Assembly: GCA_003508005.1 (NCBI GenBank)
Contig: DNUE01000093.1
Location: forward strand, 1-50,960
DNA: 50,960 nt
Origin: Desulfobulbaceae bacterium
GTDB taxonomy: Bacteria > Desulfobacterota > Desulfobulbia > Desulfobulbales > Desulfobulbaceae
Reading direction: 5' to 3'
The notes under the pieces were generated by a model. That model saw only the letters and a program-made list of their open reading frames with translations. It was not told where the DNA came from and did no database searches. The position numbers and the translations under genes were made by a program. How positions within the stretch are numbered: the stretch's first letter is position 1; each line of letters opens with the position of its first letter. Positions 41,349-50,062 of this stretch are shown here, in pieces.

Positions 41349-43408
41349 GCGCGTTCTTCCATTCGGGCCATGCGGCACATGAAGCTCCGGCCCGACGGGG
41401 TGCCGATCACCGGGTTGCGCTGCCCGTCATCGGTCAGCCGATTGAGGCCGCACTCCGGCTCCAGGTCCCCCCAGCCCCAGGCGATGCGGATCGACCCCTG
41501 GTGCACGATCTCGGAAAGATGGGCGGCCATGACAACCCAGCCCCGGGGGGTCTCCACCCTGACCCGGTCGCCTTCGCCTATCCCGTAGGTTTGGGCGTCG
41601 GCCGGATGGATATCGACCGTGCAGCCCATGCGGTTCATGGACAGGGAAGGAATCTGGTGAAACTGGGTATGGGTGAAGCGGTTGCTGCGGGCGCCGCTTA
41701 TGCCGAGAAGGGGAAAGCGCTCCGACTGGCTGCTGAAGCTGATTGGTTCCGCGCGGAAGCCGTCGGCGAAGGGGACCGGCGCATACCCGTTCGCCCGGAG
41801 CTGTTCGGAAACAAATTCCACCTTGCCGGAGGGAGTCTTGAAGCCGCTGCTTCGGTACTTTTCGAACTGCGGCTCCGCCGAGCGCACGCCGCCCGGATTT
41901 TCCCGAAGCTTCGCCACCGTGATCCCGGCCGGCGCCAGCTGGTAGTCAATCGCCTCCTCCGCGCTTCCCCAGGGGAACTCCCGCTCCAGGCCGAGCCTGC
42001 GCCCGAGGGCAAAAATGATCTTCCAGTCCGGCCAGCTTTCTCCAAGCGGGTCGATGACCTGGTTCTGGAGGATGACCAGGCTGTTGCGCAGGGCCGCGCG
42101 GTTGAGCTGGGTTTTTTCAAAACAGCTGCAGGCCGGGAGCACAACATCGGCCTGCTGGGCCGTCCGGGTCATGAACATGTCGATGACCACCAGGAAGTCG
42201 AGTTTTGCCAGCGCCCGCTGCACCCGGCCGGAATCCATCAGCGTCACTGCCGGATTGCCCGACTGGGAAACAAGCATTTTGACCGGATAGGGTTTTTCCT
42301 CCAGGATCGCGTCCACCACGCAGGACTGCACCTGGTTGCCCCAGGTCGGGCTGAAGTTGTTGAACTGCGGGTAGTCGCCGGTAATCGGCCTGAGGCCGGC
42401 GGGCAGCCGCTCCCGGAGCTGAAGGTTGCGGGCCGGCACCGGCTGCGGCAGGAAATCCCCGCCCCTGACGTCCAGGTTGCCGGTCAGGGCTCGCAGCATG
42501 CACACCGCCCGGGTGGCGTCAAAGGAGTCCAGCTGCATGTCCAGGCCATTGCCGTCAACAATGCAGGCAGGTTTTGTCGTCGCGTAGAGGCGGGCCGCCT
42601 CCCTGACCGCCAGGGGGTCCAGCCAGAGGTCCCCGGCAACCGCTTCCGCCGGGAACTGCGCCGCCGCCCGGCGCAATTCCTCGAAGCCGACGGTCCACTG
42701 CGCGACAAAATCGGCATCATGGAGATCCCGCGAGATGATCTCATGGATCATGGCCATGGCCAGCAGGCCGTCATGGGCCGGCTTGATCTGCAGCCAGATG
42801 TCCGCCCTCGCGGCCAAGGCGGTCCGGATCGGGTCAACCACGATCAGTTTGGCGCCGTTCTGCTTGGCCTGGAGGATCGCCTCGGCCGCGGCCGGGTTGG
42901 TGTCGCGGTCGTTCTTGCCCCAGACCAGGATGCAACGGGCGCCTTGCGTCTGCGGGATGGTCATGGTCCCGTAGGTGACGGTGTGGGCGAACTCCCGCCC
43001 CACGTGGCAGACCGAGCCGTTGCCGATGCTGTTGGGCGAGCCGAACGCGTTCATCAGGCGGTTGGCATAGTCCCAGGGTGCTCCCCAGTCGGCGGCCATC
43101 CCCCTGAGCCAGCAGACGGACTGGGCCCCGTACTCCTTCCTGAAGAAATGAAACCGCTCGGCGACCAGGTCTAGCGCCTCGTCCCAGGATGCCTCCCGGA
43201 AGCTGCCGCGCGCATCCCTGACCAGCGGTTTCAGCAGCCGCTCGGGCGCATAGACGATATCGGCGGCGGCTTGCAGCTTCGGGCAGGGCAACTGGCTGCC
43301 GGCAGGCAGTGATGATATTCTGCGCGCGGAAAGGAGCCGGTTGCCGCCGACTTCAACCTCGATGGGACAGCATGAGGAACAGAGGCGGCAGATGGTCTGT
43401 GCGTGCAT
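41345..43408 (-). CDS. Molybdopterin-dependent oxidoreductase (DMSO-reductase superfamily)
   Basis: The 687-residue protein has an N-terminal [4Fe-4S] site (C7, C10, C14, C42: CRLCSSCC and LPCPK), the molybdopterin domain with a Cys in the metal-ligand position (C134 in NGSVCHVGREF), the WGKNDRDTNP and VVDPIRTALAARAD stretches, and a C-terminal molydopterin-dinucleotide binding domain (SFSSQSERFPLLGISGARSN, VDIHPADAQTYGIGEGDRVR). AGGAGA precedes the ATG at 43408. There is no Tat signal, so it is cytoplasmic. Relatives include thiosulfate/polysulfide reductases and acetylene hydratase; the substrate is open. It is 25 bp downstream of the methyltransferase gene and overlaps the nitroreductase gene. 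Confidence 0.9.
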   Translation of the reverse strand: MHAQTICRLCSSCCPIEVEVGGNRLLSARRISSLPAGSQLPCPKLQAAADIVYAPERLLKPLVRDARGSFREASWDEALDLVAERFHFFRKEYGAQSVCWLRGMAADWGAPWDYANRLMNAFGSPNSIGNGSVCHVGREFAHTVTYGTMTIPQTQGARCILVWGKNDRDTNPAAAEAILQAKQNGAKLIVVDPIRTALAARADIWLQIKPAHDGLLAMAMIHEIISRDLHDADFVAQWTVGFEELRRAAAQFPAEAVAGDLWLDPLAVREAARLYATTKPACIVDGNGLDMQLDSFDATRAVCMLRALTGNLDVRGGDFLPQPVPARNLQLRERLPAGLRPITGDYPQFNNFSPTWGNQVQSCVVDAILEEKPYPVKMLVSQSGNPAVTLMDSGRVQRALAKLDFLVVIDMFMTRTAQQADVVLPACSCFEKTQLNRAALRNSLVILQNQVIDPLGESWPDWKIIFALGRRLGLEREFPWGSAEEAIDYQLAPAGITVAKLRENPGGVRSAEPQFEKYRSSGFKTPSGKVEFVSEQLRANGYAPVPFADGFRAEPISFSSQSERFPLLGISGARSNRFTHTQFHQIPSLSMNRMGCTVDIHPADAQTYGIGEGDRVRVETPRGWVVMAAHLSEIVHQGSIRIAWGWGDLEPECGLNRLTDDGQRNPVIGTPSGRSFMCRMARMEERA

Positions 43409-43433
43409 GGAGATCTCTCCTGGTTGTGTTGAA

Positions 43434-44375
43434 CTATCTGTGGGCTTTGACATAACAGCTGCGGATCTGCTCGAAATGGTTGGCATGGGTGCGGATTTTC
43501 CACCAGATCTCGCCCCGAGAGCGGATTTCCCAGCGCGGCGGCAGGCGGGCGGGGTTGCCGGCCAAGAGGGCGATGACATTGTCCAGGCCCCTGCCGGCAA
43601 AGGGGCCGCTGGTCCTGCCGCCCAGCCATTCGTCCTCGTGGGCGGCCTCCTCGGACCAGGAAAAGGGGTCGGAGAGGAGAAACTGGGCCCCCGCCGCCCG
43701 GGCCACCCGGTTCATTTCCTCGAGATGGCGCAAGGGGCGGGGCACCTTGTCGATCAGGTTCAGCGAGGCCAGCGAGGCCGCGCTGCCGGCGCGGAAGGGC
43801 AGGGCCAGGGCGTCGGCGACGATGAATTCCACCCGGTCGCTGTCCCATTCGGGCGGCAGGGAGAGGACGGACTCGCTAAAGATATTTCCCTCCTGCTTCA
43901 GGGGCACGGCTATGCCCCGGCGCTGCATCAGTTCCCTGGCCGCCCGGATAAAGGCGCGCGAGTTGTCCACCCCCACTGCGAGATCGCATTTCCGGCTCAT
44001 CTCGAAGGTGAACCGGCCCACCGCCGCCCCCGCATCGACGGCGAGGCCGGCGTGCGGCTCCATCAGGGAGGCCCAGCGGCGGTAGGCGTCGGAAGCGCTT
44101 TCGTCCTCGAGCATATCGGCGTAATGGCTCCAGAGATACGAGGAGAGCACCGGCGGGGTTTCATACTTGTTTGCGGCCGGCTTTCCTGCCGGTCCTGCGT
44201 TCGGGTCCAGGTCGGCGACGCCGCCTTCGATGGGGTAGACCCTGCGGCACTGCGGGCAGAGCAGCTCCCCGGCCTCGATGTCCCCCCGCGATATCTCCCG
44301 CACGCTTACCTGCAGCTGGACTTCTTCCGGCAGGCAGGCCGGGCAGATGAGCAGGCTGACCAGTTCCTTTTTCAT
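43434..44375 (-). CDS. SAM-dependent methyltransferase with Trm112-like zinc ribbon
   Basis: The 313-residue protein begins with a Trm112-type zinc ribbon (LLICPACLPE, ELLCPQCRRVYPIEGGVADL, about 8-56). A class I methyltransferase follows, with the SAM motif LAVDAGAAVGRFTFEMS near 111 and FIVADALALPFRAGSAASL near 185. The target is unknown; relatives methylate small molecules, quinones or proteins. The start ATG (44375) overlaps the exonuclease stop by 4 bases. It precedes the molybdopterin oxidoreductase, and the shared operon hints that it acts on the same substrate or cofactor. Confidence 0.9.
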   Translation of the reverse strand: MKKELVSLLICPACLPEEVQLQVSVREISRGDIEAGELLCPQCRRVYPIEGGVADLDPNAGPAGKPAANKYETPPVLSSYLWSHYADMLEDESASDAYRRWASLMEPHAGLAVDAGAAVGRFTFEMSRKCDLAVGVDNSRAFIRAARELMQRRGIAVPLKQEGNIFSESVLSLPPEWDSDRVEFIVADALALPFRAGSAASLASLNLIDKVPRPLRHLEEMNRVARAAGAQFLLSDPFSWSEEAAHEDEWLGGRTSGPFAGRGLDNVIALLAGNPARLPPRWEIRSRGEIWWKIRTHANHFEQIRSCYVKAHR

Positions 44376-45064
44376 GCATGTCTCCCTTGCTGGGCTCCTT
44401 GTTCCTTGATCGGCGCCGGGCCGCCGGTGCGCCTTTCCCCTTGCCTTTGTTCGCCGGCAACCCTTTCCAGGTATGCCCGTGCATTTGCCTTGGATATTTG
44501 GGATAATTTCCGCATCAGGTCGAATTCCACCCGGTTCAGGCCGAACGAGTTTTTGATTTCTTCGATCATCGAAATCCAGAGCCGGCCGGTCATTTCCGCA
44601 TCAACCAGCGCCCGGTGAAATGTTCCATCGGTATCTATGCCGCAGTAGCGGACCAGGGTCCCGAGCCGATGATTGGGGGCGTGCGGATACACCCTTCGCG
44701 CCGCCAGCATGGAGCAGGCCATGTCGCTGCTTCTCGATCTCCCGATAAAGCCGAGCTCTGCGTCGAGAAATCGGCTGTCAAAGGATGCGTTGTGGGCAAC
44801 CAGGGGATAGTCGCCGATGAAGTACGCGAAATCCTCCATCACCTCTTCACAGGGCGGCGCCGCTTCGACCATGCTGTTCGTGATGCCGGTGAATGCCTCA
44901 ATGAAGTGGCTGATCCTGAAACCCGGATTCATCAGGCTTTGAAAGCGGGCGGTGACCATGTTGTCTTCGATGAGGACCGCCCCGATCTCGATGGCCCGGT
45001 CACCGCAGTTCGGCGAGAGGCCGCTTGTCTCGAAATCGAGAACGATGATCGGAGAGGTGCTCAT
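44372..45064 (-). CDS. DnaQ-like 3'-5' exonuclease (DEDDh)
   Basis: The 230-residue protein has the exonuclease motifs: ExoI LDFETSGLSP (residues 9-18), ExoII VAHNASFDSRFLD near 89, and ExoIII HRALVDAEMTGRL near 150 with the DEDDh histidine. It resembles the epsilon subunit/RNase T group. The C-terminal tail is charged and disordered. It is the first gene of the four-gene minus-strand operon ending with the nitroreductase. It may be a repair nuclease; why it is linked to the redox genes is unclear. Confidence 0.92.
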   Translation of the reverse strand: MSTSPIIVLDFETSGLSPNCGDRAIEIGAVLIEDNMVTARFQSLMNPGFRISHFIEAFTGITNSMVEAAPPCEEVMEDFAYFIGDYPLVAHNASFDSRFLDAELGFIGRSRSSDMACSMLAARRVYPHAPNHRLGTLVRYCGIDTDGTFHRALVDAEMTGRLWISMIEEIKNSFGLNRVEFDLMRKLSQISKANARAYLERVAGEQRQGERRTGGPAPIKEQGAQQGRHA

Positions 45065-45410
45065 AGGGTTCGCGCTGGGGCTTCTTTTTTCTCAATTATC
45101 CTGCATGCCGGAATCGGCCAGGCAATCAGCGGTTCCGGCTTTCATTTATTTCGGCATAGCACTGTTGATAATTATTTTACGCCAATAATGCAAGTCCGTC
45201 CCCACCCATTCGGTTGCGGCAGACGGTGTTCTCCTCGCGGTGACCGCCTTCGCATCAAATCCATCTTCACCCCTTGTCCAGGACTGATGCAGATGGCGGC
45301 CGGAATTTCAGGGCATCCTCGGCGATCGGCCAGCAACGAATCTGCCGCACGAGCGTCTACCAGGCATCATCCCCCGGAATACGGTGGATAAGCTCTATGG
45401 AGTTGGTTCG
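45065..45410. other. Intergenic gap between the exonuclease and DUF2132 genes
   Basis: This 346-bp gap contains the promoter side of the exonuclease operon. A 47-codon plus-strand frame (about 45045-45188) encodes a hydrophobic peptide (GEVLIGFALGLLFSQLS...), but it overlaps the exonuclease start and has no proper ribosome-binding site. I see no other gene or RNA. Confidence 0.5.
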
Positions 45411-45638
45411 TTATGGCATGGGAAAGCGGGTTTTCAGATAGAGGGCCTCTACCTTTTTTCTGGCCCACGGGGTCCGGCGCAGGAGCTTGAGGCTCGAGTT
45501 GACGGTGGGGTCCTTGGTGAAGCAGTTGATGCGGATCTTCTCGCCCAGCCGTTCCCAGCCGTAGTGGGAGACCAGGCGGGTGAGCATCATTTCCAGGGTG
45601 ACGCCGTGCAGCGGGTTGTTGGCCTGGGGCGTGTTCAT
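45411..45638 (-). CDS. VF530-family (DUF2132) DNA-binding protein
   Basis: The 75-residue protein begins NNPLHGVTLEMMLTRLVSHYGWERLGEKIRINCF and ends KLLRRTPWARKKVEALYL, which together are the whole VF530/DUF2132 family signature. The fold is a small helical DNA-binding domain. The ATG at 45638 overlaps the stop of the RNase D-like gene. The operon pairing with an RNase D-like nuclease suggests a nucleic-acid role. Confidence 0.92.
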   Translation of the reverse strand: MNTPQANNPLHGVTLEMMLTRLVSHYGWERLGEKIRINCFTKDPTVNSSLKLLRRTPWARKKVEALYLKTRFPMP

Positions 45639-46249
45639 GGCGAGTGCCGCTCCATAACCTTCTCCAGGGCCAGGTAGAGGCGGCGACCCACCCAGGCGTC
45701 GGTGGCCGCATACTGGATCTGCTGCGGGGAGAGCACATCCTTTGCCCAGTTGGAGACCTTGGCCGCCTTGGAGATGCGGAAGCCCAGGAGAACGGCGGCC
45801 AGGCCGCGCAGGCCAAGGTTCTTGATGCCCGCCTTCCTGGCCAGGGCGGCCAGGTCTGCAAAGCCGGCCGGCCTGAAGGGGTGCAGCTTTTTCAATTCGC
45901 GGAGGTCATGGTCCAGGCCTACCCCGGCCTTGATAATGGCAGGATCGGCCAGGATCTGGCGCAGGGGCGCGGCCAGGCCGAGGTATTTGAGCTGGAAGAT
46001 GAAGACCTCGGACTCGCCGGCCAGCTGCAGGAGCGCGGGCGGGTAGCATTCCCCCTTCGCATAGGCGGAACGGGTTTCCGTATCAAAGCCGAGCGGGTTT
46101 TGGCCGGCAAGGCTGTCCATTGCCGCGGCCAGCTCATCCTTGCTCCGCACCACGCGCACCGGCCCTGTCCATCGCCCCATGGGACAGGTGTTAATCTCGT
46201 CCTTGCTCATCCGCCGGTCAAAGCCCGGCCTGCCTGTTTCTTCTGTCAT
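45635..46249 (-). CDS. RNase D-like 3'-5' exonuclease
   Basis: The 204-residue protein has DEDDy motifs: LGFDTETR near 54 (D-E), KAGVGLDHDLRELKKL near 105, and QIQYAATDAWVGRRLY near 175 (Y-x3-D). It lacks HRDC domains, so it is shorter than RNase D and belongs with small 3'-5' exonucleases of tRNA or mRNA trimming type. The ATG at 46249 has AGGA upstream; earlier in-frame starts add unrelated sequence. It overlaps the DUF2132 gene by ATGA. Confidence 0.88.
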   Translation of the reverse strand: MTEETGRPGFDRRMSKDEINTCPMGRWTGPVRVVRSKDELAAAMDSLAGQNPLGFDTETRSAYAKGECYPPALLQLAGESEVFIFQLKYLGLAAPLRQILADPAIIKAGVGLDHDLRELKKLHPFRPAGFADLAALARKAGIKNLGLRGLAAVLLGFRISKAAKVSNWAKDVLSPQQIQYAATDAWVGRRLYLALEKVMERHSP

Positions 46250-46473
46250 TGGTCCTGGAAGAGTCCTGTTCAGCTGGTCATAATGATGAATTGTATTCAT
46301 ACCCTGAAGCAGAGGCGAGATCATGCTTTTTTTCCGGGGGCTGGGGCAATGCCCTGTTCCATGCCCACCGGCCGGCAGCCGCATTTCGCGCCCTGCAGGA
46401 GAGATTTCGGAATTTTCTGGAAGAGGAAGACCGCCGGTTCCTGCCGGAGCTGGAGCCGGACAGAACGTCATGA
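46250..46473 (+). pseudogene. Possible 3' remnant of a lost gene
   Basis: The gap upstream of the AAA ATPase holds a short frame with coding-like codons whose end reads FRALQERFRNFLEEEDRRFL, then PELEPDRTS and a stop at 46473 that overlaps the next small ORF by ATGA. No start with a ribosome-binding site is visible, so it is probably the tail of a gene whose front is missing. I cannot name it. Confidence 0.3.
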
Positions 46474-46619
46474 GCATCATGGTTCCCCTGTTGTTGACCC
46501 TGAAGGTGGCCGGGATCGCCACCTTGGGCGAATTTATTTTCGGAATGCTGCCGGCTGCCCGCTGCCACCTCCCGGCGCACCCTGGAAACGTCCTTGCCAG
46601 AAGGATGAATAAGGGATAA
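46470..46619 (+). pseudogene. Possible molybdate permease (modB) N-terminal remnant
   Basis: The 49-codon frame begins SIMVPLLLTLKVAGIATLGE, which resembles the N-terminal membrane helix of ModB-type ABC permeases (PLxLSLKVAxxATL), then turns into unrelated sequence and stops 10 bp before the ATPase gene. The first 20 or so residues look like a true permease start; the rest does not. It may be what is left after an insertion event. Evidence is only a short similarity, so this is tentative. Confidence 0.3.
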
Positions 46620-46629
46620 TATATCCTTT

Positions 46630-47949
46630 ATGAAAGACCAATTTCGCCAAATAGTGCGCCAAAAGATCATTGATGGGCTTGCCGCTGTCCCGCCTTCTCT
46701 GACCCGGCGTGATATCTGGCTGCCGGTTGTCGCCAACAAGGCAACAGCCGTGATCGGGATGCGGCGGGCTGGTAAAACCAGCTTGCTCTGGCAGATTCTT
46801 GCTGACCGCCTCGCCCAAGGGGCACCGAGGGAAGGTCTTGTGTATTTCAGTTTTGAGGATGAGCGCCTGGCCGGCATCCAGGCAAAGGATCTGGACCTGC
46901 TCGTCGAAGAATATTATCGATTGTATCCGCAATGGCGGGATAGGCAGCGGGTCGTCTTCTTTCTCGATGAGATCCAGGTTGCCCCCGGTTGGGAAATGTT
47001 TGCCCGCCGCATCCTGGACAGTGAACAAGTCGATCTGTTCCTTTCCGGCTCCTCAGCCCGTTTGCTCTCGCGCGAAGTTGCGACCAGTATGCGCGGTCGT
47101 GCCATGGAATCCGTTGTCCTGCCGTTCAGCTTCCGTGAGAGCTTGCGTCATGCCGGGTGCGAACCTGAAACAAGGACGGATCGCCTGACCAAAACAGAAC
47201 GATCCATGCTTGCCAACCGGCTCCTCAACTACCTGGAACAAGGCGGTTTTCCTGAGGCACAGGGACTCGACATGCGCAATCGCACGGAATTGCTGCGCAG
47301 TTATATTGATGTCGTGCTGCTGCGGGATGTAGTTGAGCGTCATTCGGTTTCCCAGCCCCTGGCTCTTCGCTGGATGGTCCGCCAATTGCTGGCCAACGCT
47401 GCCGGGAGCTTCAGCGTCAATAAATTTTATGTCGAACTCAAGTCACAAGGTTTTGCGATCGGCAAGGACACGCTGCACAGCTACCTGGGCTATCTGGAGG
47501 ATGCTTTCCTGCTGCGCGGCCTTGCCATCGCCACAGGCTCGGAACGGCGGCGACGGGTAAACCCCCGCAAGATCTATCCAATCGATACCGGCCTGATACC
47601 GATTATGGACCGGTCCGGCAAGGCAAACCTTGGCCATCAGCTTGAGACCGCGGTGTTTCTGGAGCTTATCCGTTGCGGTTCCGAAATTGCTTATGTGCGG
47701 ACCGCCAAGGGTTTCGAAGTGGATTTTCTGGCCCGCTATGTCGATGGCCATGAAGAACTGATTCAGGTCTGCGCCAATATAGATGATCCGGCCACCCTTG
47801 CCCGGGAAGTCAGGGCCTTGCAGGATGCCGCCACGGAATTTCCCCGGGCGGAGCAGGTTTTGATTACAATTGACAAACCGGCCGTGCTCGATATCCAAGC
47901 CGGAATACGAGTCACCGAAGCCCGTGAATGGCTGCTGAATAAGAGATGA
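46630..47949 (+). CDS. AAA ATPase with DUF4143 (AAA_14) module
   Basis: The 439-residue protein has Walker A GMRRAGKTS near 43-51, Walker B VVFFLDEIQV near 109, a SGSSARLLSREVATSMRGR sensor-like region near 140, and a C-terminal DUF4143 part with winged-helix features and ELIRCGSEIAYVRTAKGFEVDF, which resembles a PD-(D/E)XK nuclease core. Such ATPases are common, often multi-copy and near mobile elements; their biochemical role is unsettled. It is a lone gene next to gene remnants. A small inverted repeat (GGATA-ATA-TATCC, about 46614-46626) lies just before the ATG and could be an operator. Confidence 0.88.
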   Translation: MKDQFRQIVRQKIIDGLAAVPPSLTRRDIWLPVVANKATAVIGMRRAGKTSLLWQILADRLAQGAPREGLVYFSFEDERLAGIQAKDLDLLVEEYYRLYPQWRDRQRVVFFLDEIQVAPGWEMFARRILDSEQVDLFLSGSSARLLSREVATSMRGRAMESVVLPFSFRESLRHAGCEPETRTDRLTKTERSMLANRLLNYLEQGGFPEAQGLDMRNRTELLRSYIDVVLLRDVVERHSVSQPLALRWMVRQLLANAAGSFSVNKFYVELKSQGFAIGKDTLHSYLGYLEDAFLLRGLAIATGSERRRRVNPRKIYPIDTGLIPIMDRSGKANLGHQLETAVFLELIRCGSEIAYVRTAKGFEVDFLARYVDGHEELIQVCANIDDPATLAREVRALQDAATEFPRAEQVLITIDKPAVLDIQAGIRVTEAREWLLNKR

Positions 47950-48081
47950 CCCTTGCTAAACTTTCAGATACGCGCAACGCAAAGGAGAGGTCGACGCACG
48001 GCACAGTCGCGCCCTTATGGCCCTCAGCCGCAAAGGATTTAGCCTGAATAACTGATAACTGCCAACTTATGAGGAAATAGT

Positions 48082-49401
48082 ATGAAACAACTCAAGAAGC
48101 TTGAAAAAAAGGTTGCCGATAAATCCCTCACTGTTGGGGTCATCGGTCTCGGCTATGTCGGCCTGCCCCTGAGCCTCACCTTCCTGCGCAAGGGCGTGCG
48201 GGTCATCGGTTTCGACCTCGACCCGGCCAAGATCAAGGCCATCGCGCAAGGGAAAAGCTATATCAAGCATATTCCGTCGCATGATCTGGCGGAATTCGTG
48301 GCAAAAAAGCGATTCTCGGCGACCACTGACTTCGCGCGCCTCAGCGAGCCGGATGCGCTGCTGATCTGCGTTCCCACGCCGCTCACCAAAAACCGGGAGC
48401 CCGACCTCAAGTACATTGTTGCCACGGGCCAGTCCATCGCGGCGGCGCTGCGTCCCGGCCAGCTGGTCGTCCTGGAGAGCACCACCTATCCGGGGACCAC
48501 CGTCGAGGTGCTGCAGCCGATCCTGGAGCAGGGCGGCCTGAAGGCCGGGATCGACTTCGCCCTGGCCTTTTCGCCGGAGCGGGAGGACCCGGGCAACCCG
48601 AATTTCGGCACCGCCGACATCCCCAAGGTCGTCGGCGGCATCGATCCCCAATCCACCCGCATCGCGGTGGGCCTCTACGCCATCGCCATGAAGCAGGTCG
48701 TCCCTGTTTCCTCCACGCAGACGGCGGAGCTGACCAAGCTGCTGGAAAACATCTTCCGGAGCGTCAACATCGCCCTGGTCAACGAACTCAAGGTGCTCTG
48801 CCTGACCATGGGCATCGATGTCTGGGAGGTCATTAGGGCCGCTTCCACCAAGCCCTTCGGCTACATGCCGTTCTACCCCGGTCCCGGCCTTGGCGGCCAC
48901 TGCATCCCTATCGATCCCTTCTACCTCACCTCCAAGGCGCGCGAGTTCGACATCCCCACCCGCTTCATCGAACTTGCCGGCGAAGTGAACGCCAATATGC
49001 CCTATTTTGTCGTGCAGCGGGTCATGGACGCGCTCAACGAGCAGGGCAAATCCCTCAAGGGGGCGAAGGTGCTCCTCCTCGGGGTGGCGTATAAAAAGAA
49101 CGTGGACGACGACCGGGAATCCCCCTCCTACAAGCTGATGGAGATCCTGCAAGGGAAGGGGGCGGAGGTCCTCTACAACGACCCCCATATCCCCAGGCTC
49201 CGTGCCGGCCGCAAGTACGACTTCAACCTGGCCAGCACCAGGCTCACCGCCAAGGCCCTTGCCTCGGCCGACTGCGTCCTGGTGGCCACGGACCACGCCG
49301 CCTACGATTACGATTTCATCCTCAAGCACGCCCGCCTGATCGTGGACACCCGAAACGTCTTCGCCGGCAAGGACACCCGCAGCAAGGTCTTCATGGCCTG
49401 A
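48082..49401 (+). CDS. UDP-N-acetylhexosamine dehydrogenase (nucleotide-sugar dehydrogenase)
   Basis: The 439-residue protein oxidises the C6 of a UDP-N-acetyl sugar to a uronic acid with NAD. It has the Rossmann motif GVIGLGYVGLPLSLTF near 19, LLICVPTPL near 92, VLESTTYPGTT near 126, the catalytic Cys C274 in GLGGHCIPIDPFYL, and LLGVAYKKNVDDDRESPS near 333. The layout is WbpA/TviB-like. GAGGAAATAGT precedes the ATG. Such enzymes usually open exopolysaccharide or O-antigen loci, and an EPS-type regulator follows at 49628. Confidence 0.94.
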   Translation: MKQLKKLEKKVADKSLTVGVIGLGYVGLPLSLTFLRKGVRVIGFDLDPAKIKAIAQGKSYIKHIPSHDLAEFVAKKRFSATTDFARLSEPDALLICVPTPLTKNREPDLKYIVATGQSIAAALRPGQLVVLESTTYPGTTVEVLQPILEQGGLKAGIDFALAFSPEREDPGNPNFGTADIPKVVGGIDPQSTRIAVGLYAIAMKQVVPVSSTQTAELTKLLENIFRSVNIALVNELKVLCLTMGIDVWEVIRAASTKPFGYMPFYPGPGLGGHCIPIDPFYLTSKAREFDIPTRFIELAGEVNANMPYFVVQRVMDALNEQGKSLKGAKVLLLGVAYKKNVDDDRESPSYKLMEILQGKGAEVLYNDPHIPRLRAGRKYDFNLASTRLTAKALASADCVLVATDHAAYDYDFILKHARLIVDTRNVFAGKDTRSKVFMA

Positions 49402-49419
49402 CAGTGCAAAAGTGCAAAA

Positions 49420-49565
49420 GGGGTCAGGTCTTGCAATCACGCAATTTGACTGCCTGGACGTCTACAGCGGACGTCTGTGGGCGGGTGCTGCCTTCTTCGA
49501 AAGGGAGCAGCGATTGCGGAATGTCACGTAAAATTGGTTGGTTGCAACAGAAATTTATAATTTTA
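49420..49565 (+). repeat. 146-bp direct repeat, left copy
   Basis: The block starts GGGGTCAGGTCTTGCAATCA and ends near TTTATAATTTTA. A second copy lies at 50791-50936, exactly 1371 bp away, with no indels and only about four mismatches. It holds a hairpin (GCTGC...GCAGC around TTCGAA) and twin GGACGTCT motifs. The left copy continues to GGACGTCCCC at 49567-49576, so both ends carry GGGG-type tips in inverted sense. It looks like a REP/MITE-type element, with no transposase coding capacity. Confidence 0.9.
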
Positions 49566-49627
49566 TGGACGTCCCCAATAATAAATGTTTTGCATTTAAT
49601 TTCTTGTTTTGATTAAATGTTCATAAC

Positions 49628-50008
49628 ATGAACGCAGAAAACCCCGAAATCCGCTACCGCCTCCTCAAGCTCCTCGCCGGCAACCCCAACCTCACCCAGC
49701 GCCAGATGGCCGAGGAAATGGGCCTCAGCCTGGGCAAGTTCAACTACTGCCTCAAGGAACTGGTGAAGAAGGGCGCGGTCAAGATCGAACGCTTCACCTC
49801 CTCCGACAACAAGGCCGGCTACATGTACATCCTTACCCCGCATGGGATAGAGGAAAAGGCCAGGATCACCGTCCGCTTCCTGAAGCGGAAAATACTGGAA
49901 TACGAAGAGCTCCAGCGGGAGATCCAGGAACTGCGCCGCGAGGCGGAGCTGGAGCCCTGCAGCACCCAGCCGCCAGCTGATAACTGGCGGCGGCTGACTG
50001 TCGACTGA
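49628..50008 (+). CDS. MarR-family EPS-associated transcriptional regulator
   Basis: The 126-residue protein has an N-terminal winged helix (RYRLLKLLAGNPNLTQRQMAEEMGLSLGKFNYCLKELVKKG) and a C-terminal coiled coil (FLKRKILEYEELQREIQELRREAE). This is the layout of the small regulators tied to exopolysaccharide loci. It lies just after a UDP-sugar dehydrogenase, which fits. The start at 49628 has no clear ribosome-binding site. It is inside the repeat-bracketed segment. Confidence 0.9.
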   Translation: MNAENPEIRYRLLKLLAGNPNLTQRQMAEEMGLSLGKFNYCLKELVKKGAVKIERFTSSDNKAGYMYILTPHGIEEKARITVRFLKRKILEYEELQREIQELRREAELEPCSTQPPADNWRRLTVD

Positions 50009-50062
50009 TAATTCCCGGGCAGCCCGGTACTCCAGCCATGCACCGACCCGGAGGTGAATAAA

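Noticed and set aside
41501..43174. 557-codon plus-strand ORF
   Set aside because: Antisense shadow of the molybdopterin oxidoreductase gene.
45045..45188. 47-codon plus-strand ORF with two hydrophobic segments
   Set aside because: It overlaps the start of the exonuclease gene antisense and lacks a placed ribosome-binding site, so a chance hydrophobic frame is more likely.
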